From: Meghimatium bilineatum
Taxonomy: Eukaryota; Mollusca; Gastropoda; Stylommatophora; Philomycidae
Direction of reading: 5' to 3'
DNA length: 64,000 bases
NCBI GenBank assembly: GCA_034231615.1
Contig: CM067318.1
Location: 31,513,723 to 31,577,722 of the forward strand
Part shown: positions 21,590 to 32,409 of the stretch, piece after piece
How positions within the stretch are numbered: the stretch's first letter is position 1
Layout of the letters: each line of letters opens with the position of its first letter
Program-made: the position numbers and the translations under genes
The notes under the pieces: generated by a model
What the model saw: the letters and a program-made list of their open reading frames with translations, nothing else
Told to the model about the DNA's origin: nothing
The model's database searches: none

Positions 21590-22080
21590 ACACAAGAAGC
21601 AAATACACACAACAAGAAGCAAATACACACAACAAGAAGCAAATACACACAAGAAGCACATATACAATACGAAACAAATACAAAACAAAACAAATACACA
21701 CAACAAGAAGAACATATACACAAAAATACGTATACAGTAAGAAACACATACACAACAAGAAATACATACACAGTAAGAAACACATAAACAGTAAGAAATA
21801 TATACACGGTAAGAGACACATACACATCAAAGACACACATAGTAAGAAACACATCTATAATAAGAAAAACATATACAGTAAGAAATATTATCACAGCAGG
21901 AAACACGACACAGTAAGAAACACGACACAGTAAGAAACACGACACAGTAAGAAACACGACACAGTAAGAAACACGAAACGCAAAAAGAAACACATATGCA
22001 GCAAGAAACACATACACAGTAAAAAAAAGTACCACATATACAGAAAGAAACACATTCACACGAAAGTACTCTAGAGGACA
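21590..22080. repeat. Degenerate A-rich minisatellite
   Basis: Short imperfect units such as CACAACAAGAAGCAAATACA on the left and CAGTAAGAAACACGACA on the right, with a period near 16-18 bp. The long minus-strand hydrophobic frames over this region are a by-product of the purine-rich repeat. Confidence 0.8.
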
Positions 22081-22470
22081 TAAACCACAAACAGATGCTC
22101 TATAAAAACACACAAATGCTAAATACAAATACATAATCATTCTTCATTAAACACGCACACAGAAAACAGGAAAAACACACTCCGGAAGAAACACACCAGA
22201 AATTCCCAATGGAAAACAAATATTTAACGTACAAACATTCACTCAAGAAAGAGATGCACACGTACGGAGACACTCAGTAAGAAATGCATGCAGACTCAAC
22301 AAAACTCAAACAAACATGTACCTACATAGATATGAACACGCGTAGAAACAGACTAGAAATGTAACAGTGTAGTAATACGTCATATATCAAGCAACATCAT
22401 GTGAGCGATAGTTAATTTTGGATCGATACATACTGTATAATTGAGTACTAGAGAAATGACGGAAGTATAG
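22081..22470. other. Non-coding spacer
   Basis: A-rich, fading out of the preceding array. Nothing else recognised. Confidence 0.4.
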
Positions 22471-22472
22471 CG

Positions 22473-22530
22473 TGCGAGAGAGAGAGAGAGAGAGAGAGAG
22501 AAGGATAGAGAGGGAGAGAGAAAGAGGAGA
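22473..22530. repeat. (GA)n microsatellite
   Basis: Pure GA run at about 22475-22501 followed by impure GA/GGA repeats. Confidence 0.9.
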
Positions 22531-22620
22531 GAGGCAAGGTGCATGGTATCAATTATCTGTATTGATATTGAACATCATTCTTTTCTTTTCGCTTTATACC
22601 CCTTTAAATTTCCCAATTTT

Positions 22621-22886
22621 GGGGCCGCGTAGAAAAGTGGCTAGCGCATTGGCTTCGTATATGAGTGGTCGTGGGATCATTCCCCAGTTGAGGCGGAAAT
22701 GTTTTTCAGATCGCAACGGATCCCGGGTCGACCAAGACTTAAATGGGTACCGGATTAATCCGGGAAGTAAAGATTGCGAGAGAGAGAAAGGAGATGGCTA
22801 CCGCCTTAATTTGCAGAGCCACTGAATGTGAGATCGTTAACATCCCACACCCCTACGGCATTAATAATTTCTATAGGTTTCTTTAC
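22621..22886 (+). mobile_element. SINE-B (tRNA-derived), near full length
   Basis: The head resembles a tRNA: an A-box region AGTGGCTAGCGCATTGG and a B-box region GGTCGTGGGATCATTCC. The body has GGATTAATCCGGGAAGTAAA with reverse-complementary GGATTAATCC, and ends CATTAATAATTTCTATAGG. Minus-strand copies lie at 25110, 35750, 50386 and 62148. Confidence 0.88.
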
Positions 22887-22904
22887 TTACTTTTAGTTAT
22901 ACCT

Positions 22905-23230
22905 CTTTAAGACTTGCAGCGTCAGAGGTAGAAATGTTCTCTGCATAAGACTTTTGTGTGTGCTTCAAATATGTATGTTTTCGTTGACTCTTTTATTTCT
23001 GTAATCCATCGTTTGCAAGATCTGCCCATGGCTTTGTATCCATTGTGTCTGTATAATAATGCTTTTTAGGTGCACAGTCTGATGGTAGTCTAGAAGCATG
23101 AGAAAAACAACTTAATCAGTTGTCTTCTGATGTAATCCAGGATTGGTATTATGTTTGTTAGCCTTCTGATGTTTCGGTTCTTATATCGATCTACGGTGAA
23201 AAATATACTTTTAGCGAGCCAAAACAGGCC
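22905..23230 (-). pseudogene. RTE/CR1-like LINE 3' end
   Basis: The minus strand reads NIRRLTNIIPILDYIRRQL, then YRHNGYKAMGRSCKRW, TEIKEST and LCREHFYL, matching the C-terminal region at 36363-36840. In the 36-kb copy a 15-bp array occupies the position that here is simple sequence around 22990-23030. This copy therefore shows the unexpanded state. Confidence 0.7.
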
Positions 23231-23394
23231 CTCTAAGCAATTTTGTTCGGCCCACTAGTTGTGTTACAAAATTACTGTATATTTTTATTCATGAGATAAG
23301 CAATACAAATTTCGAAAAAGTTACTCTCTTGATTAAAAAAAAGAACAAAACAAGATACAAACTGAAATAGCAACAGTTACTTGTCATTCATTTC

Positions 23395-23620
23395 GTATTC
23401 GAGAGGACACAAAGGAGAATATGGAGTAAAGTTGGCTATCCAATTCCATAGAGAGTTAAAATGGTACAGAAGTCATGCTGAAGTTGGATCTGTCAGACCG
23501 AAAGGAGCATAAATAACAGATAAAATGCAAACCGTGACACAAGACATTGCGTTCTGCCGATTACAATCTGCTATTCCTGCAGAAGCTTGAGAAAGAGCAT
23601 AGAAGCAGAAGATGTGGTGA
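23395..23620 (+). mobile_element. SINE-A, strongly diverged copy
   Basis: It retains AAGTCATGCTGAAGTTGGAT, GACCGAAAGG, ACCGTGACACAA and CAGAAGCTTGAGAAAGAGC in the order expected for SINE-A, with many substitutions and without the head. This is an old insertion. Confidence 0.75.
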
Positions 23621-23692
23621 ACGTTTAAGAGCATAGAAGCAGAAGATTTGGTGAACGTTTAAGAACATAGAAGCAGAAGATGTGGTGAACGT
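23600..23692. repeat. ~38-bp triplication at the SINE tail
   Basis: Three copies of a unit containing CATAGAAGCAGAAGATGTGG and GAACGTTTAA. The first copy overlaps the SINE-A tail, so the tail and its flank seeded a small tandem array. Confidence 0.8.
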
Positions 23693-24200
23693 TTAACTTT
23701 TGCAACTAACTCATTAATATTGAAGGGGTAAACATATACTAATAATGTACCTCTTATGTGGTGCTACGAACGTTAATTTCAATAGCGAACATTAGTTCCA
23801 TTTATTATATCAGATCATTTAACCATAAAAAATACGGAGGTCGCGACTTCTGTAATCTAGTCACTACTATTTTCCGATTGTTTATGTGTTTAGTATTGAT
23901 ATCTCACCTCTTTATTCTGATATAAATCTCAGGGACGTATACACAAACATCGTCATTCGTCTTGACCGATCCAATATATCAGCACGGTCCAGTTGTATAT
24001 ACTACGAAAAGTGAAACTGTTAATTAAGAGCGAACGCAGAAAAAGAAGAAGTGGCACCGTGTGTCAACATATCTGTGAAGATCCATATCTGTGAAGGATA
24101 GGATATATTGTTACTTTTACATCTGCCTGCTCCATATCAAAATCCAGCATAGATATGGAAATAATAAAGGTGACAGCGACATTCAATTAGTTGATGACTC
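23693..24200. other. Non-coding spacer with one orphan SINE-A/LINE tail
   Basis: A lone GAGCGAACGCAGAAAAAGAA motif near 24028 resembles the shared SINE-A/LINE tail. Otherwise nothing is recognised. Confidence 0.4.
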
Positions 24201-24424
24201 GTCTGTGTGTTGCCGGAGACGGAAAGGGGAGCAAAGAATAGCAACAATGTTTACCTTTCATGAATGTCGTAAGAGGCGACTAAGGAGGTTATGGGATGGA
24301 GCTGGCTATCTCATCCCATATAGGGTCTATGATCCGCAGCCATGTAAAGCCGGATGTGTCAGGCCGAAAGGCGCAGATATCGCAGCAATGCTGTAAACTA
24401 TGACACAACGCTTCCGTTCTCCCG
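24201..24424 (+). mobile_element. SINE-A, 3'-truncated
   Basis: It matches from TGTGTGTTGCCGG to ACGCTTCCGTTCTCC. The GGAGTTTGAGAACG segment and GAA tail are missing, replaced by Repeat-D-type sequence, so the copy was broken by a later rearrangement. Confidence 0.9.
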
Positions 24425-24985
24425 AGATTTGTTCGCCGGCTGCGAAGCTTCTCGTCCAGGATAGGCGCAATCTACCTACTCCTGTAGGTGATAATCGCAA
24501 TGGCGAAGGGTTAAAACATAGAGCGCTTGGCGATGCATTGGAAGGCCGTCACAAGTGGATGGGATGAGTGGGTAAGAAATGCACAGACCACTCACGTATT
24601 TTGGTGAAGCAGAACCTCGCATAGGAAGGTGTATTAAGTCTAAGTCTAATTCGACTGTCGCCATTCCCAACACTGTTCATACAGAAAAATTAGGTCTGGG
24701 ACCTAGGGACACAGGATGGAAACAAAATGGTCTTCCTACAAGAGGAATAGTTCGCTGGCTGCGAAGCCTCGTCGGAGGAAAGATGCAAAGTGGATGACAC
24801 GGGAAAATACCAGCTCACCTTGTAACAAACACTCCTTCCGAGTGAAGGCTTCCTTAATAGGCATTGCATTAAGCCAAAGCTGAAGTCTCCTGGGTATGAA
24901 AGAAAGCTCAGAGTAAAGACCCCACTGCACATAGGAAGTAAGAGCAAATTGTTCACAATTCCTGGTGTTAGGGACAAACAAACAT
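24425..24985. repeat. Composite dispersed repeat including Repeat-D, copy 2
   Basis: GTTCGCYGGCTGCGAAGC occurs twice (24429-24446 and about 24750-24767) as direct repeats. The right part (24833-24985) matches 6862-7011. The frame at 24579-24797 is not recognisable as a known protein. Confidence 0.65.
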
Positions 24986-25019
24986 AAATAAATATAGACA
25001 GAAAATCAGACATAAAAGA

Positions 25020-25078
25020 TAGACACAAAGCTAGATAGCTAGATATATAGATAGACAGACATAAACATATATTGTATG
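25020..25078. repeat. GATA/GACA-rich simple repeat
   Basis: Imperfect ATAGATAGACAGACATA sequence. A second patch occurs at about 25360-25430. Confidence 0.75.
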
Positions 25079-25109
25079 TCTATATAGGTATACATAAAAG
25101 TAAAAAAAG

Positions 25110-25347
25110 TAAAGTAACCCATATCATTTATGAATGCCGTAGGGGTGTGAGATGTTAGCGATCTCACATTTCACAGGCTCTGCAAATGAGGGCGGTAGCC
25201 ATCTCCTCTCCCTCGCAGTCTTTACTTCCCGGATTAATCCGGAACCCATTTAAGGCTGGGTCGACCTGGGAGCCGTTGCGATCTGAAAACATTTCCGCCT
25301 CAGCTGGGGAATGAACCCAGGACCACTCATATGCGAAGCCAGTGCAT
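25110..25347 (-). mobile_element. SINE-B, 5'-truncated
   Basis: The minus strand runs from GGCTTCGCATATGAGTGGTC through the palindromic GGATTAATCC to GTTACTTT. The tRNA-like A box is missing, so truncation removed the front of the internal promoter. Confidence 0.9.
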
Positions 25348-26079
25348 AAGTATACATACAAACGGATAGATAAATAGACAAACAGATAGATAGACATAAA
25401 GGTAGATAGACAGACAGACATCTAGATATAGAGCAGTAGATTTACGTACCTCTAACTGCCCTTCTGTGTTTATATTAACATTACTCATAATGGTTTACAC
25501 AAAACACTATTCCTATACCCACGATATTATTTTTCCATCTGTAATTATTACATACATAGATATAAACGAAAGAAGATTCAATATAATAATTTCCACGCAG
25601 TCTACAAATATTGAATGTGTCAACAAAACAGCCCAGGAATTCACGATTTCGCAGTCATTTTGTTCTAAATATACCAACCAATGAAATTTACGAGTTTTAT
25701 TCTTTGACATCTAGATGATAGAAATCAAGAAAATGTATAGTCGCTGCCGAAACATCCAATGATAATTTACAGAAAAATGCTAAAGGGAAATAATAACAAG
25801 TCCTACATGTTGCAAAAACAAATATGGGATATTTATGTATTAATATTTCTTCACTATTATCCACAGGTGAGCTGTCGTAAGCTTCATTTTTCAGTACCTA
25901 GGGCAAGTGAGTCAGCTAGGACAAGTGAGTCACCTAGGACAAGTGAGTCACTGTTGTGATTCAAAACTAATTCTTACATGATTTCTTCGATATTGAGTAT
26001 ACATTTATATCATCGTTTTATTTTTCGTTTTCTCATCGCTGGAGATGCACTAGATGATTAACCATCTGATGTTGATGGT
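25348..26079. other. Non-coding stretch with a small 18-bp array
   Basis: The only structure is three copies of an 18-bp unit (CTAGGACAAGTGAGTCAC type) at about 25900-25952. The frame at 25759-25959 ends inside it and has no motif. Confidence 0.5.
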
Positions 26080-26510
26080 TAGTCAATTTATATATTTAGG
26101 ATATTCAGTCATCAATAAATTATCGCTAGTCCAAGAAATAGCATTGGCGAGCATTGGCGAGGCATCACAAAAATGCAAAGACTAACAAAAAGGGTCTGGG
26201 GACACAGAAAACTAATTTTACAAACTAAATCCATGGTTTACCAGACTTGGTACATCCTCCACTACGGCAGCGGAACATTGGCAACATATGCTCAATCTGC
26301 GAAGACTCAGATGGCTGTGTCACACTAGGAAGATGGAAAAACACTAGATGATCTACATTATGGAAAATTACAGCTTGGAAAGAGTTCAGTGTCTACAACT
26401 ACCTCGGTGCAGAAACATTTGCAAACTGCATATGGATGATAAAGGCATAGATACAGAATCATGGGAACAAGATGAAATGGGACGTGGTTAATGAAGCAGA
26501 AATATGAGGA
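26080..26510 (+). pseudogene. RTE/CR1-like RT C-terminal fragment
   Basis: Across frameshifts it reads SQFIYLGYSVINKLSL, LILQTKSMVYQTW, RRLRWLCHTRKMEK and CKLHMDDKGIDTESWEQ. These match the post-palm and C-terminal segments of the family that also supplied 4402-4560. The plus-strand order is intact but nearly every segment is in a different frame. Confidence 0.75.
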
Positions 26511-27505
26511 ATGACATAAAGACAAAGAAGAAAGTAATTGCTGTTAGTTCAAGGGCTGCACGTCGAACAAGACATACATACCATTACCAGTGGCGTAGCG
26601 TGAATGTGGGTGGGGACTCCGAGTGACCTTTTTTTAGTAGGTAGGTAGCTCCCCCTCCCCTCTTTTTTCCACTACCAGAAACTAAGAAACACGTATTTAC
26701 GGCTCTATATAAACTAGTTTTAAAAATGAACCTCACATAATCTAATAATGCAGCTGCAGGCGTCTGTTCTTCTTTACTGAGAAAAATGTTCCGTACTCTC
26801 ACAAACGTTAACATCGTACGATTCACTATAAAAGTTTATAATCTTGTAATATTACATTCATTTCGTGTTATCGTATAATACACCCGTTAACAGAAAACAC
26901 AGCTGAAGTCCATATTAAAAATAAAAAAAGTATCTGCACAATGCAAATGACACAGGTTAGTTAGTAGAAGGGGTGCAAAGGGAACGCATTGCTCTAGGCG
27001 GACCCAGGGTTAGCTGATAACCAAGATCCCAAATGTACCTCCTCGCGGTGCACCCTGGTAACAGAAAAACAGCAGCTCCAGCTGATTCTGGCCAAATCAT
27101 TTGAGAATCGTGTCCGAGAATGTGGAGGTAGCAGAAAGAAAGAGATTTGACTGCAAAAGAGACAGACAATATCTCCGACACTACTAGCAACACCACATAC
27201 AGCGACACTGCCGACATACAGTGAAGCTAGTTAGTCCAGTCCGAACATTGGAGGAGCGGAAATGAAAAAAGCATGAAAAGGTGGATGCATGGCGAAAGAC
27301 AGATAGATTTCATACTGAGTACTATGAACAAATGAAAGGGCAGAACAGCGCTAGAGGGCAGCGCCAACACTGCAAATAGAAAGTGAAAACGATTACGGAA
27401 ATGGGAACTACAAGCTCTGTTAGCTAGTGACGAGCTTCTAGTTACTTGATTTCCTTATAGGCAGAGACCCATACCCAATAATGGGCGTCCAGCAAAGCAA
27501 AAATA
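26511..27505. other. Non-coding stretch
   Basis: A CAGTGGCGTAGCG motif at 26588-26600 resembles hAT transposon termini, but no matching inverted end was found. Nothing else recognised. Confidence 0.35.
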
Positions 27506-28020
27506 CCTGGCCTAACTCTAATGTCGAGTCTTTCAATACCGGAAAAATGTTCGCAAAGAGAAAGGGTGCCGAAACCGATAGGCTCAGGCAAAAAAGGGAC
27601 AAAGATAGCAGTCCTGGCCCAACTCTACTGTCATGCTTTCCTATGCCGGAAATACACTTGCAGAGAGAAAGTTTCCGTACCCGATGGACTCAGGCACAAA
27701 AGTGACAACGATTTTAGCCCTGGCCCAACTCTACTGTCAGGTTCTCCTATACCGGAAATACACTTGCAGAGAGAAAGGGTTCAGTACCTGATGGGCTCAG
27801 GCGCTATTGGGACAAGGTCGCTCAGCTCGAGAACGCCTTGCTCTCAATCGCGTGGTGTGAGACTCGAATTTGGGCGAGGGGTTCTCGATGTCGGTGAATG
27901 ATACCTCGGCTAAGAGGGCGAAAGAGCAAGGGTCCAACTCTTCTGTTGAGTTCTTCCTTTTAAGGAACCAGGCTCACGGATGAGAAACGGTTTAGTACCC
28001 GATGGGCTCAGGCACAGCAC
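27506..28020. repeat. ~106-bp tandem repeat, 3-4 degenerate copies
   Basis: Units begin CCTGGCCCAACTCTACTGTC at 27506, 27613 and 27719 (spacing 107 and 106 bp). A fourth, interrupted unit lies at about 27928-28020. Each contains GGAAATACACTTGCAGAGAG and CCGATGGGCTCAGGCAC. The overlapping frames at 27481 and 27521 come from the repeat. Confidence 0.85.
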
Positions 28021-28177
28021 GTCCAATTACACGAGGCAAATTCATAGACAGTGGAACACTTCGTGCGAGACAAAAGTGAGCAAAAAATCGCCTGGGCGAA
28101 AAGTCACCATACACTCGCGTGCTTGGCGACAGATAGGAAGGCTGTCACAGGCTAGAGTAGCCCACCCGAATTGTCAA

Positions 28178-28228
28178 GGCATGCCGAAATCGGATGTGCT
28201 AGGCCTACAAGGCGCATAACGGTAGCAC
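28178..28228 (+). mobile_element. Possible SINE-A relic
   Basis: CATGCCGAAATCGGATGTGC, then AGGCCTACAAGGCGCATA, resembles the CATGCTGAAGTCGGATGTG ... AGGCCGAAAGGCGCAGA core of SINE-A. Too short to be certain. Confidence 0.4.
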
Positions 28229-28369
28229 AACGTAAACACGCTCCTGGCGGAAATCGCACGGATATCCATATTGATTACAATGGAAGGAACGCAAAACAAA
28301 ACAAACAAAACAACTTAGTAGAAAAAATACAGAACCGACATAGATCAAAAGATCAAGTCGATAAATCAA

Positions 28370-29170
28370 GTACAGTATGTGGACTCGATATAAACATCCT
28401 CACACCTCCAAAAGAAAGTTTGATAATTGGTAAAGTAGAAAACGAATTGGAGATAAATATAAAAGTACACGAAGAGACATTACAACAATTAGATCATTAC
28501 CAATATCTTGGATACGTAATCACCAATATCTTGGATACGTAATCACCAATATCTTGGATACGTAATCACCAATATCTTGGATACGTAATCACCAATATCT
28601 TGGATACGTAATCACCAATATCTTGGATACGTAATCACCAATATCTTGGATACGTAATCACCAATATCTTGGATACGTAATCACCAATATCTTGGATACG
28701 TAATCACCAATATCTTGGATACGTAATCACCAATATCTTGGATACGTAATCACCAATATCTTGGATACGTAATCACCAATATCTTGGATACGATATCACC
28801 AATATCTTGGATACGTAATCACCAATATCTTGGATACGTAATCACCAATGATGGTAGATGGGAAAACAAGTTAAAAAGAGAATAGGAATGATTAAAAACT
28901 GTCAATGCTATGAGGAAAAAATTATATTTTAAAAAAAACCACAAACTAAAAATGAGAATTATAAAACGCTACATCTACTCTACATTAGTATATGGCTCAG
29001 AAACATGGACAATGAACAAACAACTAGAAAACATAACTGATACTTCTGCGATGTAGACACATACAAAATAGGGCGAACTTCATAGAAAGAAAAGAACAAA
29101 TAACACGGAGGTTTCGACAAACACATCGTATGGAAAAAGAACTATTAATGGAAATAAAATAAAACAAATA
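28370..29170 (+). pseudogene. RTE/CR1-like RT fragment interrupted by a 23-bp array
   Basis: Upstream of the array: VCGLDINILTPPKESLIIGK, LEINIKVHEETLQQLDHYQYLG. Downstream of it: VITNDGRWENKLKRE, then RIIKRYIYSTLVYGSETWTM and NKQLENI. These are the motif D region, the YLG strand and the LYGSETW segment typical of this clade, in correct order. The array at 28501-28845 sits exactly at the YLG motif and duplicates its codons. A close relative is at 44930-45310 on the minus strand. Confidence 0.85.
28501..28845. repeat. 23-bp minisatellite, exactly 15 copies, derived from RT codons
   Basis: The unit CAATATCTTGGATACGTAAT plus CAC repeats every 23 bp with almost no variation (one copy has ATACGATATCAC). 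Reading the first copy gives QYLGYVIT of the RT. Because 23 is not a multiple of three, each unit shifts the frame. The flanking RT sequence resumes without loss after the last copy. Confidence 0.95.
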
Positions 29171-29189
29171 CAGTATTTAAAATATTAAC

Positions 29190-29400
29190 AGCCATGATAC
29201 TATGCCGAAGACCTTGATAGGAGGAAAAGTCGAGAAGTGGCCTGTATGAGGTAGAGATACACGTGGGAGGAATACATCACGAGATGAACATGATACATTC
29301 CAGCAGGGTGCACCACCAAGGCAAGAGACAGAGCATGTTGAAGGTTCCTTTCAGAAAACCTTCGCTGCGGATACTACACTTTGTGATGATGAGTATATGA
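29190..29400 (+). pseudogene. RTE-like LINE 3' end, decayed
   Basis: DNA-level match to 5640-5825: GAGATACAMGTGGGAGG, then CCACCAAGRCAAGAVACAG and CCTTCGYTGCGGATA, ending in GATGATGAGT. It lies just after the RT at 28370-29170 and is probably its own 3' end. Confidence 0.65.
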
Positions 29401-29409
29401 AATGGTTAT

Positions 29410-30020
29410 ATAGTGAGGAGTGCCTCTTGTGGAACCTCCACTAAGCTACATCTATTAACTTGATGGTAGTGTAACAAGGCTTTGAGTTGGGCGAGTAGAG
29501 TACACAGTGGGCAACTCATGTCTGTATCTTTGGTCACTCGATGGCATACAATATGAGTGGGTTGCATTCAATAACAGTGGCTTGAGGCAGCTAAGAGGTC
29601 GAAGTTAAACTGTGTGCATTCATTGTCGTTCCTGGTCATTCGTGTGTTCTGGGCAAAGATAGTGTGGATCGGCTGGCTTGCACTACTAGTGTATTCATTG
29701 ATAGAGCAATGAATCTTTCGGGATTTTGAACTCCTTACGAGAAATAAATAAAGGAACATGCAGTTAAGGAGATTGATGATTTCATTTTCATAACGAGAAT
29801 AAATGAATTTGGCTTGAAATATGGCGCTGCCAGAAGTGAGCGTTACTATAGTGCTCTCAGAATAACGCTTGTAAAACAAAAAAGATATGGAACTATCAGT
29901 CATCGTGTAATAACGGATGTATTCAAATGAAGATTAGAGAACACATGGACGTGTACTAAGTGCAGTTATGATGATTCGTTGATTAACTACATATTTACAT
30001 TGTCACTCTCTCAGAGTAGA
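29410..30020 (+). pseudogene. Jockey-like RNase H fragment, heavily frameshifted
   Basis: Pieces recognised in order: VTRLELGESTQWATHVCIF, RSKLNCVH, VVPGHSCVLGKDSVDRLA (normally GHAGVRGNExADRLA), then YGTISHRVITDVFK and TWTCTKCSYDD. This is the same C-terminal architecture as 9130-9750. Confidence 0.7.
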
Positions 30021-30182
30021 AGTATTTTCTCAAAGTATTGTGCAAATACAGTTGGAATAGAACAAGCCGAAAAATAATTTTAAAAATATATATTTAAGGA
30101 ATATGAACCAAAAAAAATATGAACAGACATTCCTATAAGTAACAGCGAGAGAAATATAATTAGCAATTAGAGATAAATAATA

Positions 30183-30464
30183 TCGCCCGTGTGTTGCCGG
30201 GGCCTGAAATGGGAGCAAAGAATAGCAACACTGTTTACCTTCCATGAATGTCGTAAAAGGCCGCCTAGGAGGTTATGTGATGGAGTTAGCTGTCCCATCC
30301 CATATAGGGTCAGTGACCCAAAGTCATGCTGAAGTCGGATATCTCAGGCCGAAAGGCGCAGATATCGCAGCAATGCTGTAAACCATGACACAACGCATTC
30401 CGTTCTCCGGACTACATCCTGCTAATCTGCAGGAGCTTGAGAATGAACGCAGAAGAAGAAGAAG
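30183..30464 (+). mobile_element. SINE-A, full length, 14-bp target duplication
   Basis: It starts TCGCCCGTGTGTTGCC and ends with a GCAGAAGAAGAAG tail. AGAGATAAATAATA flanks it at 30169-30182 and 30465-30478. It inserted at the left edge of the large GAGA-rich repeat block, so that block predates it. Confidence 0.95.
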
Positions 30465-30478
30465 AGAGATAAATAATA

Positions 30479-31672
30479 AACAACGAGAGTAATATAACTA
30501 GCAAACACACATATAAATAGCAACAAAAAAAAACATATAATTAGCTGCGAGAGATACATAGTAAACAATGAGACAAATATAATGAATAAACATATATATA
30601 GCAACAACAACGAGAGAAATATGATTAGCAATGAGAGTCATATAATTAACGAATAGAAAGAAATAGTAAACAAAGAAAAGGAATTAAATAACAATGTGAG
30701 AAATATTATTAAAAGTAGCGAAATATAATTAAAAATGAAAAGAATATACCAAGAATAAGAGAAATATATTTAATGAGATAAACATAACAAAAATGAGAGA
30801 AATATAATTAACAACGAGATAAATTTAATTACAAATTAAGAAAATACTATACTGTGAGAGAAATATAACAAGAATGAGAGAAATGCAAGAATCTATGAGA
30901 AAAATATCACAACTTCTGGACCAAGTTATAATTGCATATTTTGGTTTACAATCTATACATATTCAGAAATGAAATTGCTATTGATGTACAGACTAAGTTC
31001 AAACAAATGTCAATATAAGAATCACGTAATTAACGAGATAAATAATATGAAACAACGAGCAAAGTGTAGAAAACATGGAGAAATAACAGAAAAAAAAACT
31101 AGAGAAATTTACGAAACATTGTACAAAATGTAAACACAATTTGCGAGAAATGTATGAAACACAAGTATAAGACACATTGAAAAATAGTTAATAAAAGCTT
31201 GGATGGGAATGGAAGAAATAGTGAGGGAATTATAAGAAATAGCGAGAGAAATATCAAAAACAGTTAGGTGTGAGAAGCATTGAGAGAAGTGTAAGAAACA
31301 GTAAGAAAAAATATAAGAAACAGTGTGAGAAATATAAGAAGCAGAAATGTATCAGACACAGTAGGTCAAATGTGAGAAACAGTAAGAGAGAGGTATACAA
31401 AATAGTGAGGGATATAATAAGAAATAGTTAGAGAAATATAAAAAAACAGTAATATAAGAAGCAGTGCGTGAAGTATAAGAAATTAGGAAGAGAAATATAA
31501 GGCACAGTGAAGTGTGGTAAATAATTGAGACAAGTATAAGAAATAACTGGAGGAATATAATAATCGTTGAAAAAAGTACAAATATAGTTAATTAAGTGTG
31601 AAAAATAGTGAGGAAAATATACGAAGTAGTGAGATAAATATACGAAACAGTGTGAGAAATATTAAAAATAAT

Positions 31673-31704
<32 letters not shown>

Positions 31705-32409
31705 GAGAGAAATACAAGAAGCAGTGAGAGAAGTATAAGAAACAGTAAGTGTGAGAGGCAATGAGAGAAATATAGGAAACATCAAGAGAAATGAGCAGGA
31801 AAAATATAAGAAATATAATAAAAAGCGAGAGAAATGTACAAAAAAGTGAGAGAAATATAAGAAACAGTGGGAGAAATATCAAAAACACTGAGAAAAATAT
31901 AAGAAACAGTGAGGGAAATATAAAAAATAGATAGAGAGATGTAGAAGAAACAGTTTTAAGTGTCAAAAATGTGAGACAAGTATACGAAGCTGTGAAACAA
32001 TTAAACAAAACAGTGAGAGAAATATGAGAAACAGTGGGAGAAATAAAAGAAACGATGAGAGAAGTATAAGAAGCAATTAGGTAAGTGTGAAAAACAGTGA
32101 GAGCAGTATAAGAACTAGTTAGTTAAGTGTGAGAAACAGTGAGATATGTATAAGAAACAGTGGATGAAATATAAAAAAAGCAGTAAGAGAAGTATAAGAA
32201 ACAGTGAAGTGTGAGAAACAGTGAGAAAAATGTAAGAAATATTAAAATATAAGAAACAATGAGATATATAAGAAACGGATTGAGAGAAATAGACATTGAG
32301 AGAAATATAAAAATCGTTGAGAGAAACATACGAAACAGATTGAGAGAAATAGACACTGACAGAAACATAAGAAACATTAAAGGAGATATAAGAAACATTG
32401 AGATAAAAA
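30479..32409. repeat. Degenerate flank of the 33-bp satellite block
   Basis: Loose repeats of GAGAGAAATATAAGAAACAG-type units with heavy divergence, plus a (GA)n patch near 31673-31703. Divergence rises with distance from the core at 32410-34172, as expected when unequal exchange homogenises only the centre of an array. Confidence 0.8.

Noticed and set aside
21496-22140. A 214-residue hydrophobic frame on the minus strand
   Set aside because: By-product of a purine-rich minisatellite, with several alternative open frames over the same DNA.
26588-26600. hAT transposon terminus (CAGTGGCGTAGCG)
   Set aside because: No matching inverted end, 8-bp duplication or transposase was found nearby.
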